From Arthrobacter sp. FW306-2-2C-D06B (GTDB lineage: Bacteria > Actinomycetota > Actinomycetes > Actinomycetales > Micrococcaceae): 64,000 nucleotides of DNA. Shown here piece by piece: positions 1 through 9,206 of the stretch. The stretch is from NCBI RefSeq assembly GCF_021789175.1, contig NZ_CP084560.1, positions 3,906,001 to 3,970,000 of the forward strand. Direction: 5' to 3'. Below the pieces are notes generated by a model. That model was not told the DNA's origin and did no database searches. It saw only the letters and a program-made list of their open reading frames with translations. Position 1 is the first letter of the stretch. The number at the start of each line of letters is the position of its first letter. A program made the position numbers and the translations under genes.

Positions 1-2313
1 GTTCCGTTGGAACGGCGAATGGGACGGCGGGCGTACGGAATCGCCGCGGTCTCCACCCAGATTCTGGGCGTTGGCATTGCCCTCGGATTCCTTGCCTTGG
101 CCCAAGGGTTGCTCGGCAGCTGGACAGCGGAGATAGGCAGCCACCTCTTCGTGGGTCCTAGTGCGTTCATCATCGGTACCACCATGGCGGGTACTGCGTC
201 CATGGCGACCCTGTGGAGGCGCAGGATCCGGCTTGTCGCCTTCGCCTTGCTGCTCCTCCTGGCCCTGTACAGCGGAGGATTTGCGGACCTGGTCAGGCTC
301 GGCGCCGCAGGTGCGGGCACAGTCCTCGGGCCGCTGCTGATGGGCCGTCGGCCACGGTTTGCGCGCCCGGTCAGTTCCCGGCACGAAGGCCGGGTGCTGC
401 TCTCGCTGCTCATTGCCGCATCGGCGATCGGTCCGGTAGTCGCCGGCCTCATACCGCATGCGGTAGGACCGCTGTCCATCCTGCGTTTCCTGTTTACCAA
501 CATCCAGCCCGTCGATCCCCAAACGCTCCAGGCCGTGTGCTCGGATCCGGCGCAAGCGAAAGACTGCGCCGTCGCGCAGCTGCAGTTGCGCGCCGGCGCC
601 GGCGGAATCTTCATGGCCATCCTTCCGTCTTTCCTCCTGCTGTTGCTTGCGGAGGGCCTCCGTCGCGGACGGCGCTTTGCCTGGGTGGCGACACTTTTGA
701 TACAAGTAGGCCTTTCCGTCCTGGCCGGAATTGCACTGGCCGGAGTCTTGCAGCCGGCTGCTTCGGCTACCGGCGCGAGCGAGGGGATTGTCGCCATCGA
801 AGGATCGGCTTCCACGCAGCCGTTCACCTTGGCCTTGCCGCTGCTTCTGCCCCTCGCGCTGACCATCATTCTGCTCGCGACCAGGCGGCTGTTTCATGTG
901 CAGGCGCCGAAAGGGACGTACAGACGCCTCGCCGTGCGGGTACTTGCAATAGCGGCTGTGCTCAGTGTCGTCTATGTCGGCGCAGGGCTCTTGCTCGCGC
1001 AGGAATTCTCCCCAGTACCGGGGCTGCCGGATCTACTGGCGGATGTTCCTGACCGGTTCCTTCCGCTGGGCTTCGTCCTGGATGTGCCGCCGGCGATCTT
1101 CCCCCAAGGCACGTCCGCCGTCCTCGTGTACGAAGGCGTCGGGGTCGTCTTTTGGGCTGTCGCGGGTGTCCTGATCTTCAGGACGTTCCTCCACCAGGCC
1201 CACACCCGGCACGACGCCAGTACTGAGCGTGCCCGGAAGGTCATCAAGGCGTGGGAGGGAAGCTCGCTGTCCTGGATGACCACTTGGCCGGGAAACATGT
1301 ACTGGTTCTCCGCTTCCGGACTGTCCTTTGTTGCCTACCGGGTCAGCACGGGGGTTGCGCTCACGCTGGGCGGCCCGGTGGGACCCAAATCCGAGATGAC
1401 CACTGTCTTCGAAGAATTTGCCCGCTACTGCAGGGGCAACGGGTGGACGCCGTGTTTCTACTCCGTACCCCAGGAATTGCGCGACCACGCGGATTCCTCC
1501 GGATGGAGCTCTGCACAAGTGGCCCAAGAGACGGTCCTGCCATTGCATTCGGTCTCCTTCAAGGGAAAGAAGTTCCAGGACATCCGTACGGCGTTGAACA
1601 ATGCCGCCAAGGCGGGCATCCGCTACGAATGGACGAGTTACGCCTCGGCTCCTTTCTCGGTCCAGGTCCAAATCGAGGAAATCTCCGAAGAGTGGGTGGC
1701 AGACAGGAACATGCCTGAAATGGGCTTTACCTTGGGCAGCCTCGATGAACTCGACGACCCCGAGGTGCGCTGCTTGCTTGCAATCGACAAGCGCCACACA
1801 GTCCACGCAGTCACGTCCTGGTTGCCCGTATACCGCAACGGGCACATCGTGGGCTGGACCCTTGATTTCATGCGTCGCCGTAGCGGCGGCTTCCGCGCCA
1901 GCATCGAATTCCTGATCGCTTCCGCGGCCCTCAGCCTCAAGGATGAAGGATGCGAATTCGTGAGCCTCTCCGGAGCGCCCCTGGCTCGGGTCGAAGAGGA
2001 TCCTTCCGAGATGCCGCTCCCAAGGCGACGATCCCGGCCTCCAGGCAACCTCGACCGCTTGCTCGACTGGTTGGGGGCGACTTTGGAACCGGTGTACGGG
2101 TTCAGGTCCCTCCTGGCATTCAAGGCGAAATTCCAGCCCCGGTACGAGCCGCTCTACATGCTCTACCCGGACGCCGCTTCCCTGCCTGCCGTCGGGACCG
2201 CAGTGGCACGGGCCTACCTGCCAATGCTCAATCTCGGAGCGGGTCTGGCCTTGGCAGGCCGGATCTTCCGCTGGCCAAAGCGCTCCGGAACGTCAGGTCA
2301 GAGCCGCCCCTGA
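1..2313 (+). CDS. MprF/DUF2156-type phosphatidylglycerol aminoacyltransferase-like membrane protein, 5' partial
   Basis: The frame is open to the left window edge, so the gene probably begins upstream; TTG at 7 and ATG at 19 are only internal candidates, and family members are usually longer than the 768 residues seen here. The N-terminal half is a series of about nine hydrophobic segments, like the flippase part of MprF. The C-terminal part (about residue 415 onward) is soluble and resembles the DUF2156 aminoacyl-transfer domain, with segments such as WMTTWPGNMYWF and VALTLGGPVG. MprF proteins attach an amino acid from aminoacyl-tRNA to phosphatidylglycerol and flip the product, lowering surface negative charge. 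The amino acid used cannot be read from sequence. The 3' end overlaps the convergent GH15 gene by 21 bp. Confidence 0.8.
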   Translation, partial: VPLERRMGRRAYGIAAVSTQILGVGIALGFLALAQGLLGSWTAEIGSHLFVGPSAFIIGTTMAGTASMATLWRRRIRLVAFALLLLLALYSGGFADLVRLGAAGAGTVLGPLLMGRRPRFARPVSSRHEGRVLLSLLIAASAIGPVVAGLIPHAVGPLSILRFLFTNIQPVDPQTLQAVCSDPAQAKDCAVAQLQLRAGAGGIFMAILPSFLLLLLAEGLRRGRRFAWVATLLIQVGLSVLAGIALAGVLQPAASATGASEGIVAIEGSASTQPFTLALPLLLPLALTIILLATRRLFHVQAPKGTYRRLAVRVLAIAAVLSVVYVGAGLLLAQEFSPVPGLPDLLADVPDRFLPLGFVLDVPPAIFPQGTSAVLVYEGVGVVFWAVAGVLIFRTFLHQAHTRHDASTERARKVIKAWEGSSLSWMTTWPGNMYWFSASGLSFVAYRVSTGVALTLGGPVGPKSEMTTVFEEFARYCRGNGWTPCFYSVPQELRDHADSSGWSSAQVAQETVLPLHSVSFKGKKFQDIRTALNNAAKAGIRYEWTSYASAPFSVQVQIEEISEEWVADRNMPEMGFTLGSLDELDDPEVRCLLAIDKRHTVHAVTSWLPVYRNGHIVGWTLDFMRRRSGGFRASIEFLIASAALSLKDEGCEFVSLSGAPLARVEEDPSEMPLPRRRSRPPGNLDRLLDWLGATLEPVYGFRSLLAFKAKFQPRYEPLYMLYPDAASLPAVGTAVARAYLPMLNLGAGLALAGRIFRWPKRSGTSGQSRP

Positions 2314-4164
2314 AGCCGCCGACGACGAGTCCGACGGGGGGCCCGACGTCGGGACCCCACCGATCGGGACATTGCTGTGGTGAGCTTTGCCGTGGTGGAG
2401 CTGCAAGGCACTGAGCACCAGGCCGAAATGGCTGAAGGCCTGGGGCGTATTGCCGAGTTGGCGGCCCGCATGTGCGTCCCATTCTTCGCTCAGGAGGCCA
2501 ACATCGTTGCGCAGGGCCAGGAGCCTGTCGAAGAGGGCTGTCGCCTCTGCCCTGCGTCCCGCGCCCAAGAGGGCGTCGACCATCCAGAAGGAACACGCAA
2601 GGAAGACGCCCTCCCCGCCCGGCAGTCCGTCGTCGCTGTCTTGCGGACGGTAGCGCAGCACAAAGCCGTCTTCCGTCAGCTCACGCTGGATGGCGTCAAT
2701 GGTGCCGATCACGCGCGGATCGTCGTGCGGCAGGAAGCCCACTTTGGGGATGAGGAGAAGGCTCGCGTCCAGTTCCTTGCTCCCGTAGGACTGGACGAAA
2801 GTATTGCGGACCGCGTCGAATCCGTGGGTCATGACTTCGTCATGGATGGTGTCCCGCAAAGCCTCCCAGCGATCTAGCGGACCGGGCATCCCGGATTCAC
2901 GGATTCCGCGGACCATGCGGTCAGCCGCGACCCAGGCCATCACCTTTGAGTGCACGAAATGGCGACGCGGGCCGCGTACTTCCCAGAGCCCGTTGTCCGG
3001 TTTGTCCCAGGTGCTCTCGAGGTGGCGCATCAGTGCGGTCTGGATAGCCCAGGACTCATCGCCGACTGTCATCAGCGATGCCCGGGTCAGGGACAGGCAA
3101 TCAAGGACTTCCCCCCAGACGTCCAGCTGGAGCTGCTCCGCGGCCGCATTCCCGATGCGCACGGGCTTCGAACCCTGGTATCCGGAAAGCCACGTCAGCT
3201 CCGTCTCGGGCAAGCGCCGGCGACCGTGCAGGCTGTACATGATCTGGAGGTCGGCCGGGTCGCCGGCCACTGCGCGGAGTAGCCAATCCCGCCACGCGCT
3301 GGCCTCCTCGGTATAACCCGCGGCCAGGAAGGCTTGAAGGGTCAGCGTGGCATCACGCAGCCAGCAATAGCGGTAATCCCAGTTCCGCGGTCCGCCGATC
3401 TGTTCGGGGAGCGAGGTGGTGGCGGCGGCAACAATTCCCCCGGTAGGCGCATAGGTGAGGGCCTTCAGCGTGATCAAGGAACGCTGAACGGCTTTCCGGT
3501 AGGGTCCCCGGACGTTGCAACGCCTGGACCAATCCGTCCAGAATGCCGCCGTGTCCTCGAGGGCGATATCTGCCTCGACGGTGCGGGGCCGCCGTTCGTG
3601 GCTGGGTGCCCAAGTCAGGACGAAGGGGATGTGGTCACCGGCGTTCACCGTGAACTCGCTGACCGTGGTGAAGTCCTTGCCTACCAACGGCGCCGGGGTC
3701 TTGAGATAGACGGAGTCCGGACCGGCAACGGCGCGGAGGCCGTGCCTGTCGCGGCGCACCCAGGGCACCACGTGTCCATAGTCGAATCTCAGGATCAGTT
3801 CCCCGCGCATCTTGACCGTACCGCGGATCCCTTCCACCACGCGCACGATGTCCGCGACGGCGTCGCGCGGCGGCATGAAGTCGATGACCCGGACATGCCC
3901 TTCTTTGGTTTCCCACTCCGTTTCCAGGATGAGCGTTCCGTCCCGGTACTGGCGGCGCGTGCAGATTCCCCCGGTTTCAGGTGCCAAGAGCCAGCGCCCT
4001 GCTTGGGGGGAATCCAGGAGCGCGGCGAAGCATGCGGGCGAATCGAAACGCGGGAGGCACAGCCAGTCTATGGAGCCCGCCGTGCTGACCAGGGCTGCTG
4101 TGTGCAGGTCCCCGATCATTGCATAGTCTTCGATTCTTTGGCCGGTAGAGGGTTGACCGTTCAC
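2293..4164 (-). CDS. Glycoside hydrolase family 15 (glucoamylase/trehalase-like)
   Basis: A 623-residue protein, normal length for bacterial GH15. It starts with the trehalase-like N-terminal domain (IEDYAMIGDLHTAALVS, then GSIDWLCLPRFDSPACFA), followed by an (alpha/alpha)6 barrel. Barrel motifs include NWDYRYCWLRDA near residue 265 and the late SEEWD...GNTPQAFSH motif, which carries the presumed catalytic acid/base region. GH15 enzymes hydrolyse terminal alpha-glucosidic bonds; actinobacterial members are often trehalases or glucoamylases, and the exact substrate is not readable here. No signal peptide is seen, so it is probably cytoplasmic. The GTG start overlaps the adk stop by 4 bp (GTGA), indicating translational coupling. 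The 3' end overlaps the convergent mprF-like gene. Confidence 0.88.
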   Translation of the reverse strand: MNGQPSTGQRIEDYAMIGDLHTAALVSTAGSIDWLCLPRFDSPACFAALLDSPQAGRWLLAPETGGICTRRQYRDGTLILETEWETKEGHVRVIDFMPPRDAVADIVRVVEGIRGTVKMRGELILRFDYGHVVPWVRRDRHGLRAVAGPDSVYLKTPAPLVGKDFTTVSEFTVNAGDHIPFVLTWAPSHERRPRTVEADIALEDTAAFWTDWSRRCNVRGPYRKAVQRSLITLKALTYAPTGGIVAAATTSLPEQIGGPRNWDYRYCWLRDATLTLQAFLAAGYTEEASAWRDWLLRAVAGDPADLQIMYSLHGRRRLPETELTWLSGYQGSKPVRIGNAAAEQLQLDVWGEVLDCLSLTRASLMTVGDESWAIQTALMRHLESTWDKPDNGLWEVRGPRRHFVHSKVMAWVAADRMVRGIRESGMPGPLDRWEALRDTIHDEVMTHGFDAVRNTFVQSYGSKELDASLLLIPKVGFLPHDDPRVIGTIDAIQRELTEDGFVLRYRPQDSDDGLPGGEGVFLACSFWMVDALLGAGRRAEATALFDRLLALRNDVGLLSEEWDAHAGRQLGNTPQAFSHFGLVLSALQLHHGKAHHSNVPIGGVPTSGPPSDSSSAASGAALT

Positions 4165-4742
4165 AGTCCCTTCCCTAGTGCTGATTCGATGGCGGCTATG
4201 GCCTTGGCCGTGATCTCTTCCCGCCGGCCGGAACCATCCACGGCGAGCACGATTCCGCGTTCGGAGTATCGCTCGACCACTGCCTGTGTCTCGTTGCGGT
4301 AAAGCTCCAGGCGACGCCGGATCACCGGTGCCGTGTCATCGCTTCGGCCCTGTTCCTGCGCCCTGAGGAGCATCCGCGCGACGAGCTGGTCGTCGTCGAC
4401 CGTTAGTTCGACGACGGCATCGAGTTGCTGCTGGTTGCCGGCCAAAATGCCGTCCAGTGCCTCGATCTGCGCCGTCGTTCGGGGATATCCGTCCAGGAGG
4501 AATCCTGCCAGGACATCGGCGTTGCCAAGCCGCTGACGGACCATGGCATTCGTGACGTGATCCGGGACGAACTCGCCGCTGTCCATGTACTTGCTCGCTT
4601 CGGCTCCGAGTTCTGTCTTGCCCCCGACGTGCGCGCGGAAGATGTCTCCCGTGGAAATGGCAGGTATGCCGAAATGAACGGCGATGTGCTCAGCCTGGGT
4701 ACCTTTGCCCGAGCCAGGAGGCCCCATGATGATCAATCGCAA
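4161..4742 (-). CDS. adk: Adenylate kinase (short-LID type)
   Basis: A 193-residue nucleoside monophosphate kinase interconverting ATP + AMP and 2 ADP. Seen in sequence: P-loop GPPGSGKGTQ at residues 7-16, the AMP-binding region STGDIFRAHV, GFLLDGYPRT near residue 81, and a short LID with no zinc-finger cysteines, as in other actinobacterial Adk. The start is TTG (MRLIIMGPPG), which matches the family N-terminus; the upstream Shine-Dalgarno is weak. It is coupled to the GH15 gene by a 4-bp overlap. Housekeeping adk in Actinobacteria usually sits beside secY in the ribosomal-protein cluster, so this copy outside that context may be a paralogue; the rest of the genome is not visible. Confidence 0.9.
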   Translation of the reverse strand: MRLIIMGPPGSGKGTQAEHIAVHFGIPAISTGDIFRAHVGGKTELGAEASKYMDSGEFVPDHVTNAMVRQRLGNADVLAGFLLDGYPRTTAQIEALDGILAGNQQQLDAVVELTVDDDQLVARMLLRAQEQGRSDDTAPVIRRRLELYRNETQAVVERYSERGIVLAVDGSGRREEITAKAIAAIESALGKGL

Positions 4743-4842
4743 GTGTCACCTATCCGTTCGTGAAGCGGTTTTGCGTGCCCCGGCGTTGTGGCTCGAGCTT
4801 AGCAACTGTGGAGCGCTCGTGGCAGGGCTGCGGCAGGCTGCT

Positions 4843-5775
4843 TCAGACCGTCGCGGGGTCGGTGTTGGCGCCGCAGAGGATCACGGCCACCCGTTCCCCT
4901 TCTGCCGGAACATATGCTCCGGAGTTCACGGCCGCGAAAGCGGCGGCTGCGCCATGCTCCACGACAATCCGGTACTGCTCCCAGAGCAGGGCGCGCGCCG
5001 CGGCGATGTCGTCGTCGGACACCAGCACCGTCCGGACTCCGGTGCGGACGGCCACCTCGAAGCCGATCCGGCCGATCTGCCGGGCGCCCAGGGAATCCGC
5101 GGCGATCCCGGAGACTGCTACGTCAACGGGTGCGCCCGCAGCTAGTGCCGAATAGAGGGTGGGAGCGTTGTCCGGCTCGACGCCGACAACCCTGGCGTGG
5201 CCTTCGACGGCGGCCGCGATTCCCGCCATGAGGCCGCCGCCTCCTACGGCCACCACCACGGTGTCTATCCCGCCCAGTTGTTCCAGGAGTTCCGAGCCGA
5301 CGGTGCCGGCGCCAGCGGCGATTTCGGGCTGATCGTAGGCGTGGCAGTAGATTGCGCCGGTTTCCGCGGCGTAGTCGAGGGCGGCCTCGAACGCTTCGGC
5401 GTACTCGGTTCCGCGCTGGACCACGGTGGCTCCGCTGGCCTTGAGCTTCTTGACCTTCACGGCAGGTGCGGTCTCGGGGACAAAAACGGTCGCCGGCACA
5501 CCGAGTTGTGACGCGGCATAGGCATTCGCAAGCCCCGCGTTGCCTCCCGAGGCGACGACGATTCCAACATCGTCCTTCAACTCCCCGCGCTCCCGCGCGG
5601 CGAGCACGCGGTTGAAAGCGCCCCTCGCCTTGAACGTCCCCGTGTGCTGCATGAACTCGCATTTGAACCACAATTGCCCGGGCACCGTTCCGGCATCGGC
5701 TTCGAAAACGGGTGTGCGGCGGATCCTCCCGGCAATCCGGGCGGCAGCTTCATCGACGTCGACGCGTGTGATCAT
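4843..5775 (-). CDS. PLP-dependent threonine/serine dehydratase family protein
   Basis: A 310-residue fold-type II PLP enzyme. The PLP lysine lies in TGTFKARGAF (about residue 48), an Asn-bearing ASGGNAGLANA segment follows near residue 76, and the phosphate-binding glycine loop VGGGGLMAGI is near residue 178. The family deaminates L-threonine or L-serine to 2-oxobutyrate or pyruvate plus ammonia. There is no C-terminal ACT domain, so it resembles catabolic rather than biosynthetic (IlvA) dehydratases; a serine racemase or hydroxyaspartate dehydratase activity is possible. It appears monocistronic, starting at ATG 5775, with about 100 bp to adk downstream. Confidence 0.88.
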   Translation of the reverse strand: MITRVDVDEAAARIAGRIRRTPVFEADAGTVPGQLWFKCEFMQHTGTFKARGAFNRVLAARERGELKDDVGIVVASGGNAGLANAYAASQLGVPATVFVPETAPAVKVKKLKASGATVVQRGTEYAEAFEAALDYAAETGAIYCHAYDQPEIAAGAGTVGSELLEQLGGIDTVVVAVGGGGLMAGIAAAVEGHARVVGVEPDNAPTLYSALAAGAPVDVAVSGIAADSLGARQIGRIGFEVAVRTGVRTVLVSDDDIAAARALLWEQYRIVVEHGAAAAFAAVNSGAYVPAEGERVAVILCGANTDPATV

Positions 5776-5872
5776 GGGAAGTCCTCGTTCCGGGCGGTCA
5801 GAGCAGGTGCAGGGCTAAGACTCAGGCTATCGCCTAAAGCGTGGGCCCACGCCGCCAGGGTTCCGGTGGGGA

Positions 5873-6178
5873 CTAGAGGGATTCGACGTCGGCTGTTCCG
5901 AGCTGCTGCCGGCGAGCCTGGCGGTTCCGCAACCAACGGCGGGCAAGGTCAACTGCGGCCCAGATTCCGGCGAGGGGAGAGAGCACCACCACGCCGTAGA
6001 TGAAGATCAACCACGTCAAGATGGCCAAGGGCTGCTGTGCTCCGCTCAACCAGGACAACCCGCCGAGCAAGCCGAGTGTCCAGAACAAAACCACGCCCAA
6101 GAGCACTGCTCCCGCCGGAAAATACTCACTCCTCACAACAGCCATCAGTGTCTCCACCGGCTGCCACCTGCCTTCCAT
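5873..6178 (-). CDS. Small two-TM membrane protein, unknown function
   Basis: About 101 residues with two clear hydrophobic segments (roughly residues 18-45 and 50-78), followed by a basic, Arg/Gln-rich cytoplasmic tail (RRWLRNRQARRQQ). No recognised domain. ATG at 6178 and GTG at 6181 are adjacent start candidates and neither has a strong Shine-Dalgarno. It is divergent from the PBP gene and probably monocistronic. Function unknown; coding status rests on the coherent transmembrane pattern and typical codon use. Confidence 0.6.
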   Translation of the reverse strand: MEGRWQPVETLMAVVRSEYFPAGAVLLGVVLFWTLGLLGGLSWLSGAQQPLAILTWLIFIYGVVVLSPLAGIWAAVDLARRWLRNRQARRQQLGTADVESL

Positions 6179-6350
6179 CACCGCGCCCGAATAACTTCAG
6201 TATGCATCCGGAAAAACGCCAGACAGGGTCAGCGCGCGGGCGAAGTGACGAACATAACCGCGGGGGGCGTGTCGCCACGGATTTCGGGGCCTATGTGACG
6301 CGTGGAACGGCGGCGTAGTCTGTAAACACGCACGGTTGATAGCTGGAAAA

Positions 6351-8525
6351 ATGGCTCCGAAGAACAACCCGAAAAGTGGTTTGGCCAGGGTCCTGCGAAG
6401 GGTCTTCGGATTCTTCCTGGTGAGCGCCATCTGTGGCGTGCTGGCCGCCGGATTGGCAGTCCCCGGTGTGGCGTCGGCCGGGCTGGCCGTCAGCGGTTCG
6501 ATCAAGTACTTCGACAACCTACCGGGTGATCTGGTGGTCAACGCGCCGTCACAGTCGACCAAAGTGCTCAGCGCAGACGGAAAGACGATTGCTACCTTCT
6601 ATGCGGAGAACCGTGTTCGGGTCAGCCTGGACCAGATGTCGCCCGACATCAAGGACGCGATTGTCGCCATCGAGGACAGCCGCTTCTACGCGCACGGCGG
6701 CATCGATCCCCAAGGGATTCTCAGGGCCTTAGCGTCCAACTTCACGAAGGGCACCAACGAGGGCGCGTCCACCCTGACCCAGCAGTACGTGACAAACGTC
6801 CTGAACGAGTCCCGTTTGGCGGCAGGCCAGACCGGTCAGGTGGTACTCAGCGGTCAGAAGACCATCGGCGACAAACTGCGCGAGATGAAGCTCGCCGTCG
6901 AACTCGAGAAGAAATTCACGAAGGACCAGATCCTGGAGGGCTACCTCAATATCGTGTTCTTCAACAGGGACGCGTACGGAATCGAAGCGGCGGCACAGCA
7001 CTTCTTCAGCGTTTCAGCCAAGGACCTCAGCCTTCCACAGGCCGCGCTTCTCGCCGGCCTGGTCAACAGTCCCAGCTACTTCGACCCCTCCGTCCATCCC
7101 GACAACTCCATCCAACGGCGCAACCTTGTGCTGTCCGACATGCTCGCGCAGCACAAGATCCAGCAGGCAGCGTATGCAGCGGCCGTTGCCACTCCCCTCA
7201 AGCTCAATATCACCCCTGGAAAGCAAGGCTGCGCCGCAGCAGATATTGCCGTGTATTTCTGCGACTACATCTCCCACCTCATCCTCAATGATCCGGCCTA
7301 CGGTGCCAGCGTCACGGACCGGGAACAGCTTCTGTACCGCGGCGGGCTGACGATCACCACCACCTTGGACAGCCGCCTGCAGGGGGTGGCACAGCAGCAG
7401 GTCGATGCCACGGCAGGGGCGAACCCGGACAAGTGGGGCGCCTCCTTGGTCTCGGTGCAGCCCGGCACGGGCAAGATCCTGGCCATGGCACAGAACACGG
7501 TTTTCCTGGCCGCGCCCGGCAAATTCGATACCCAGCTCAACTTCAACGTTGATTCCGTGGACGCCAACGGCAGTGACCTCAACGGAGCCGGAGGCTTCCA
7601 GCCAGGTTCTGCCATGAAGCCGTTCACTTTCACCGAATGGCTCAACGAGGGCAAGTCCTTGACCACAGTGGTGGACGCGTCGCAGAGGGTTTATCCACTC
7701 GGATTCCCTTGGAAGGACAGCTGCGGGAAGGTACTCGGCGGCTACAGCACGGCCCAGAAAATCGCCGGCCTTGGCACGGCTGACGATCTCCGCAACAACG
7801 ACGAGGGCTACTACCGCCCGATGCCCGTCAACTACGGGCTCTACAACTCCATCAACACCGCAACCTTCGCCGAGGCGGCCCAGCTCGACTTCTGCGGCAT
7901 CCAGAAAGTGGTCGACGCGGTGGGTCTCCACAGCGGCGTGGACAACTCGCCCGTGAACATGCACCAGCTGGGCAATCTCCTTGGCGGCACCGAAATATCG
8001 CCCCTCGTGATGGCCGACGCCTTTGCCACGTTCGCCAACGACGGCACGTACTGCGCGCCGATCGCGATTGTGGGCATCACGGATCCATCCGGCGGGAAGC
8101 TGCCCGCCCAAGCCAGTTCATGCCGCCCGGCCATCAAGCCCGAGGTTGCCCGCGGCGTCGACTCCGTGCTCCAGGACGTCCTGAAACGGGGATCCGGCAT
8201 CTACATTCAACCGAAGGTCCAGGACCTGTTCCCTACCGCGGCAAAAACGGGAACGAACAACAGCAACGGCTCTACCTGGGTGGTCGGATTCACCACCGGG
8301 CTCGCCACGGCGTCCTTCTTCGGCGACACCATGGCCGGGCAGAGCCGGGCCGGACAGAACGTCACCATCAACGGCAAGTTCTACACGGCCATCGACGGCT
8401 ACATGCTCGCTGGGCCGCAATGGGCCAATTACATGACGCAGGTCGCCGGACTGTACCCGGCAACAGCATTTCCTGCGCCGCCCGCGTCCATGGCGGGAAC
8501 GCCCACGCCGAGTCCTACCCGCTGA
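6351..8525 (+). CDS. Bifunctional class A penicillin-binding protein (transglycosylase/transpeptidase)
   Basis: A 724-residue peptidoglycan synthase with one N-terminal transmembrane anchor (about residues 15-45). The GT51 glycosyltransferase domain shows VAIEDSRFYAHGG, with the catalytic Glu of the EDxxFxxH motif, then EGASTLTQQYV. The C-terminal transpeptidase has all three active-site boxes: SAMK (nucleophile Ser), SIN in YNSINTA, and KTG in AAKTGTNNS. ATG 6351 is preferred over the TTG at 6336 because TTG is followed by a short poorly conserved leader and GGAAAA lies just upstream of the ATG. It polymerises and cross-links cell wall at the outer membrane face. The short Pro/Ala/Thr-rich tail is typical. 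It is convergent with the SDR downstream, with 3 bp between stops. Confidence 0.93.
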   Translation: MAPKNNPKSGLARVLRRVFGFFLVSAICGVLAAGLAVPGVASAGLAVSGSIKYFDNLPGDLVVNAPSQSTKVLSADGKTIATFYAENRVRVSLDQMSPDIKDAIVAIEDSRFYAHGGIDPQGILRALASNFTKGTNEGASTLTQQYVTNVLNESRLAAGQTGQVVLSGQKTIGDKLREMKLAVELEKKFTKDQILEGYLNIVFFNRDAYGIEAAAQHFFSVSAKDLSLPQAALLAGLVNSPSYFDPSVHPDNSIQRRNLVLSDMLAQHKIQQAAYAAAVATPLKLNITPGKQGCAAADIAVYFCDYISHLILNDPAYGASVTDREQLLYRGGLTITTTLDSRLQGVAQQQVDATAGANPDKWGASLVSVQPGTGKILAMAQNTVFLAAPGKFDTQLNFNVDSVDANGSDLNGAGGFQPGSAMKPFTFTEWLNEGKSLTTVVDASQRVYPLGFPWKDSCGKVLGGYSTAQKIAGLGTADDLRNNDEGYYRPMPVNYGLYNSINTATFAEAAQLDFCGIQKVVDAVGLHSGVDNSPVNMHQLGNLLGGTEISPLVMADAFATFANDGTYCAPIAIVGITDPSGGKLPAQASSCRPAIKPEVARGVDSVLQDVLKRGSGIYIQPKVQDLFPTAAKTGTNNSNGSTWVVGFTTGLATASFFGDTMAGQSRAGQNVTINGKFYTAIDGYMLAGPQWANYMTQVAGLYPATAFPAPPASMAGTPTPSPTR

Positions 8526-8528
8526 GTT

Positions 8529-9206
8529 TCAGAATTTCTGTCCAGTAGCACGGATCATCACTTCGGAGACGTCGACGCCGGGTGGCTGGGCAAGTGCCCA
8601 GAGCATGGTTCCTGCCACGGACTCCGGGTGGATAGCGGCGTCGGGAGCGTCCGTCCATAAGGGAGTGTCTACATGGCCGGGGGCGATGTGCAGCACCCGG
8701 ACGCCGGTTCCCACGAGCTGCTGACGGAGGGATTCGGCGTAACCGGTCACGGCCCATTTCGTGGCCGTGTAGAGGTTTCCGGGGTACACCTTGCGCCCTG
8801 CCGTGCTGCCCATGAGCACCATGTGCCCCCGGTTGGCCTTGAGCTGCGGCAGGGCGGCCTTGGCCAGTATCGCGGGGCCGTACACGTTGGTCAGCACCAT
8901 GTCCCGCCAGCGATCCGGGTCGCCGTCGGCAAGATCTCCTGCGGCGGAGAAACCGGCGTTGGCTACCGCGACGTCGATTCCGCCGAGGAAGTCCGCTGCA
9001 GCGTGGACGGCTCCACGGGTCCGTTCCCAGTCCCCTGCGTCTGCCACCACTCCGCCCACGTGCCCGAGCCTCGAGCACGACTCGAGGAACGCCGCGAGCC
9101 GCCCGGCGTCGCGTCCGGTGGTGAAAACGGAGTGGCCGGCGCGGAGTGATTCCCGCACGAGGGCGGCGCCGATCCCACTGGTGCCGCCCGTGACCATGAT
9201 GCGCAC
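8529..9206 (-). CDS. Short-chain dehydrogenase/reductase
   Basis: A 225-residue SDR. The NAD(P) motif TGGTSGIG is at the N-terminus, an NAG-type motif (VANAGF) is near residue 83, and YTATKWA near residue 146 supplies the YxxxK catalytic pair. GTG 9206 overlaps the stop of the upstream gabD-like gene by 1 bp; an internal ATG at 9197 is a possible alternative start. It is the last gene of the 11-gene leftward operon controlled from the IclR/permease divergent region, so it probably reduces or oxidises an intermediate of that pathway. The substrate is unknown. Confidence 0.85.
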   Translation of the reverse strand: MRIMVTGGTSGIGAALVRESLRAGHSVFTTGRDAGRLAAFLESCSRLGHVGGVVADAGDWERTRGAVHAAADFLGGIDVAVANAGFSAAGDLADGDPDRWRDMVLTNVYGPAILAKAALPQLKANRGHMVLMGSTAGRKVYPGNLYTATKWAVTGYAESLRQQLVGTGVRVLHIAPGHVDTPLWTDAPDAAIHPESVAGTMLWALAQPPGVDVSEVMIRATGQKF

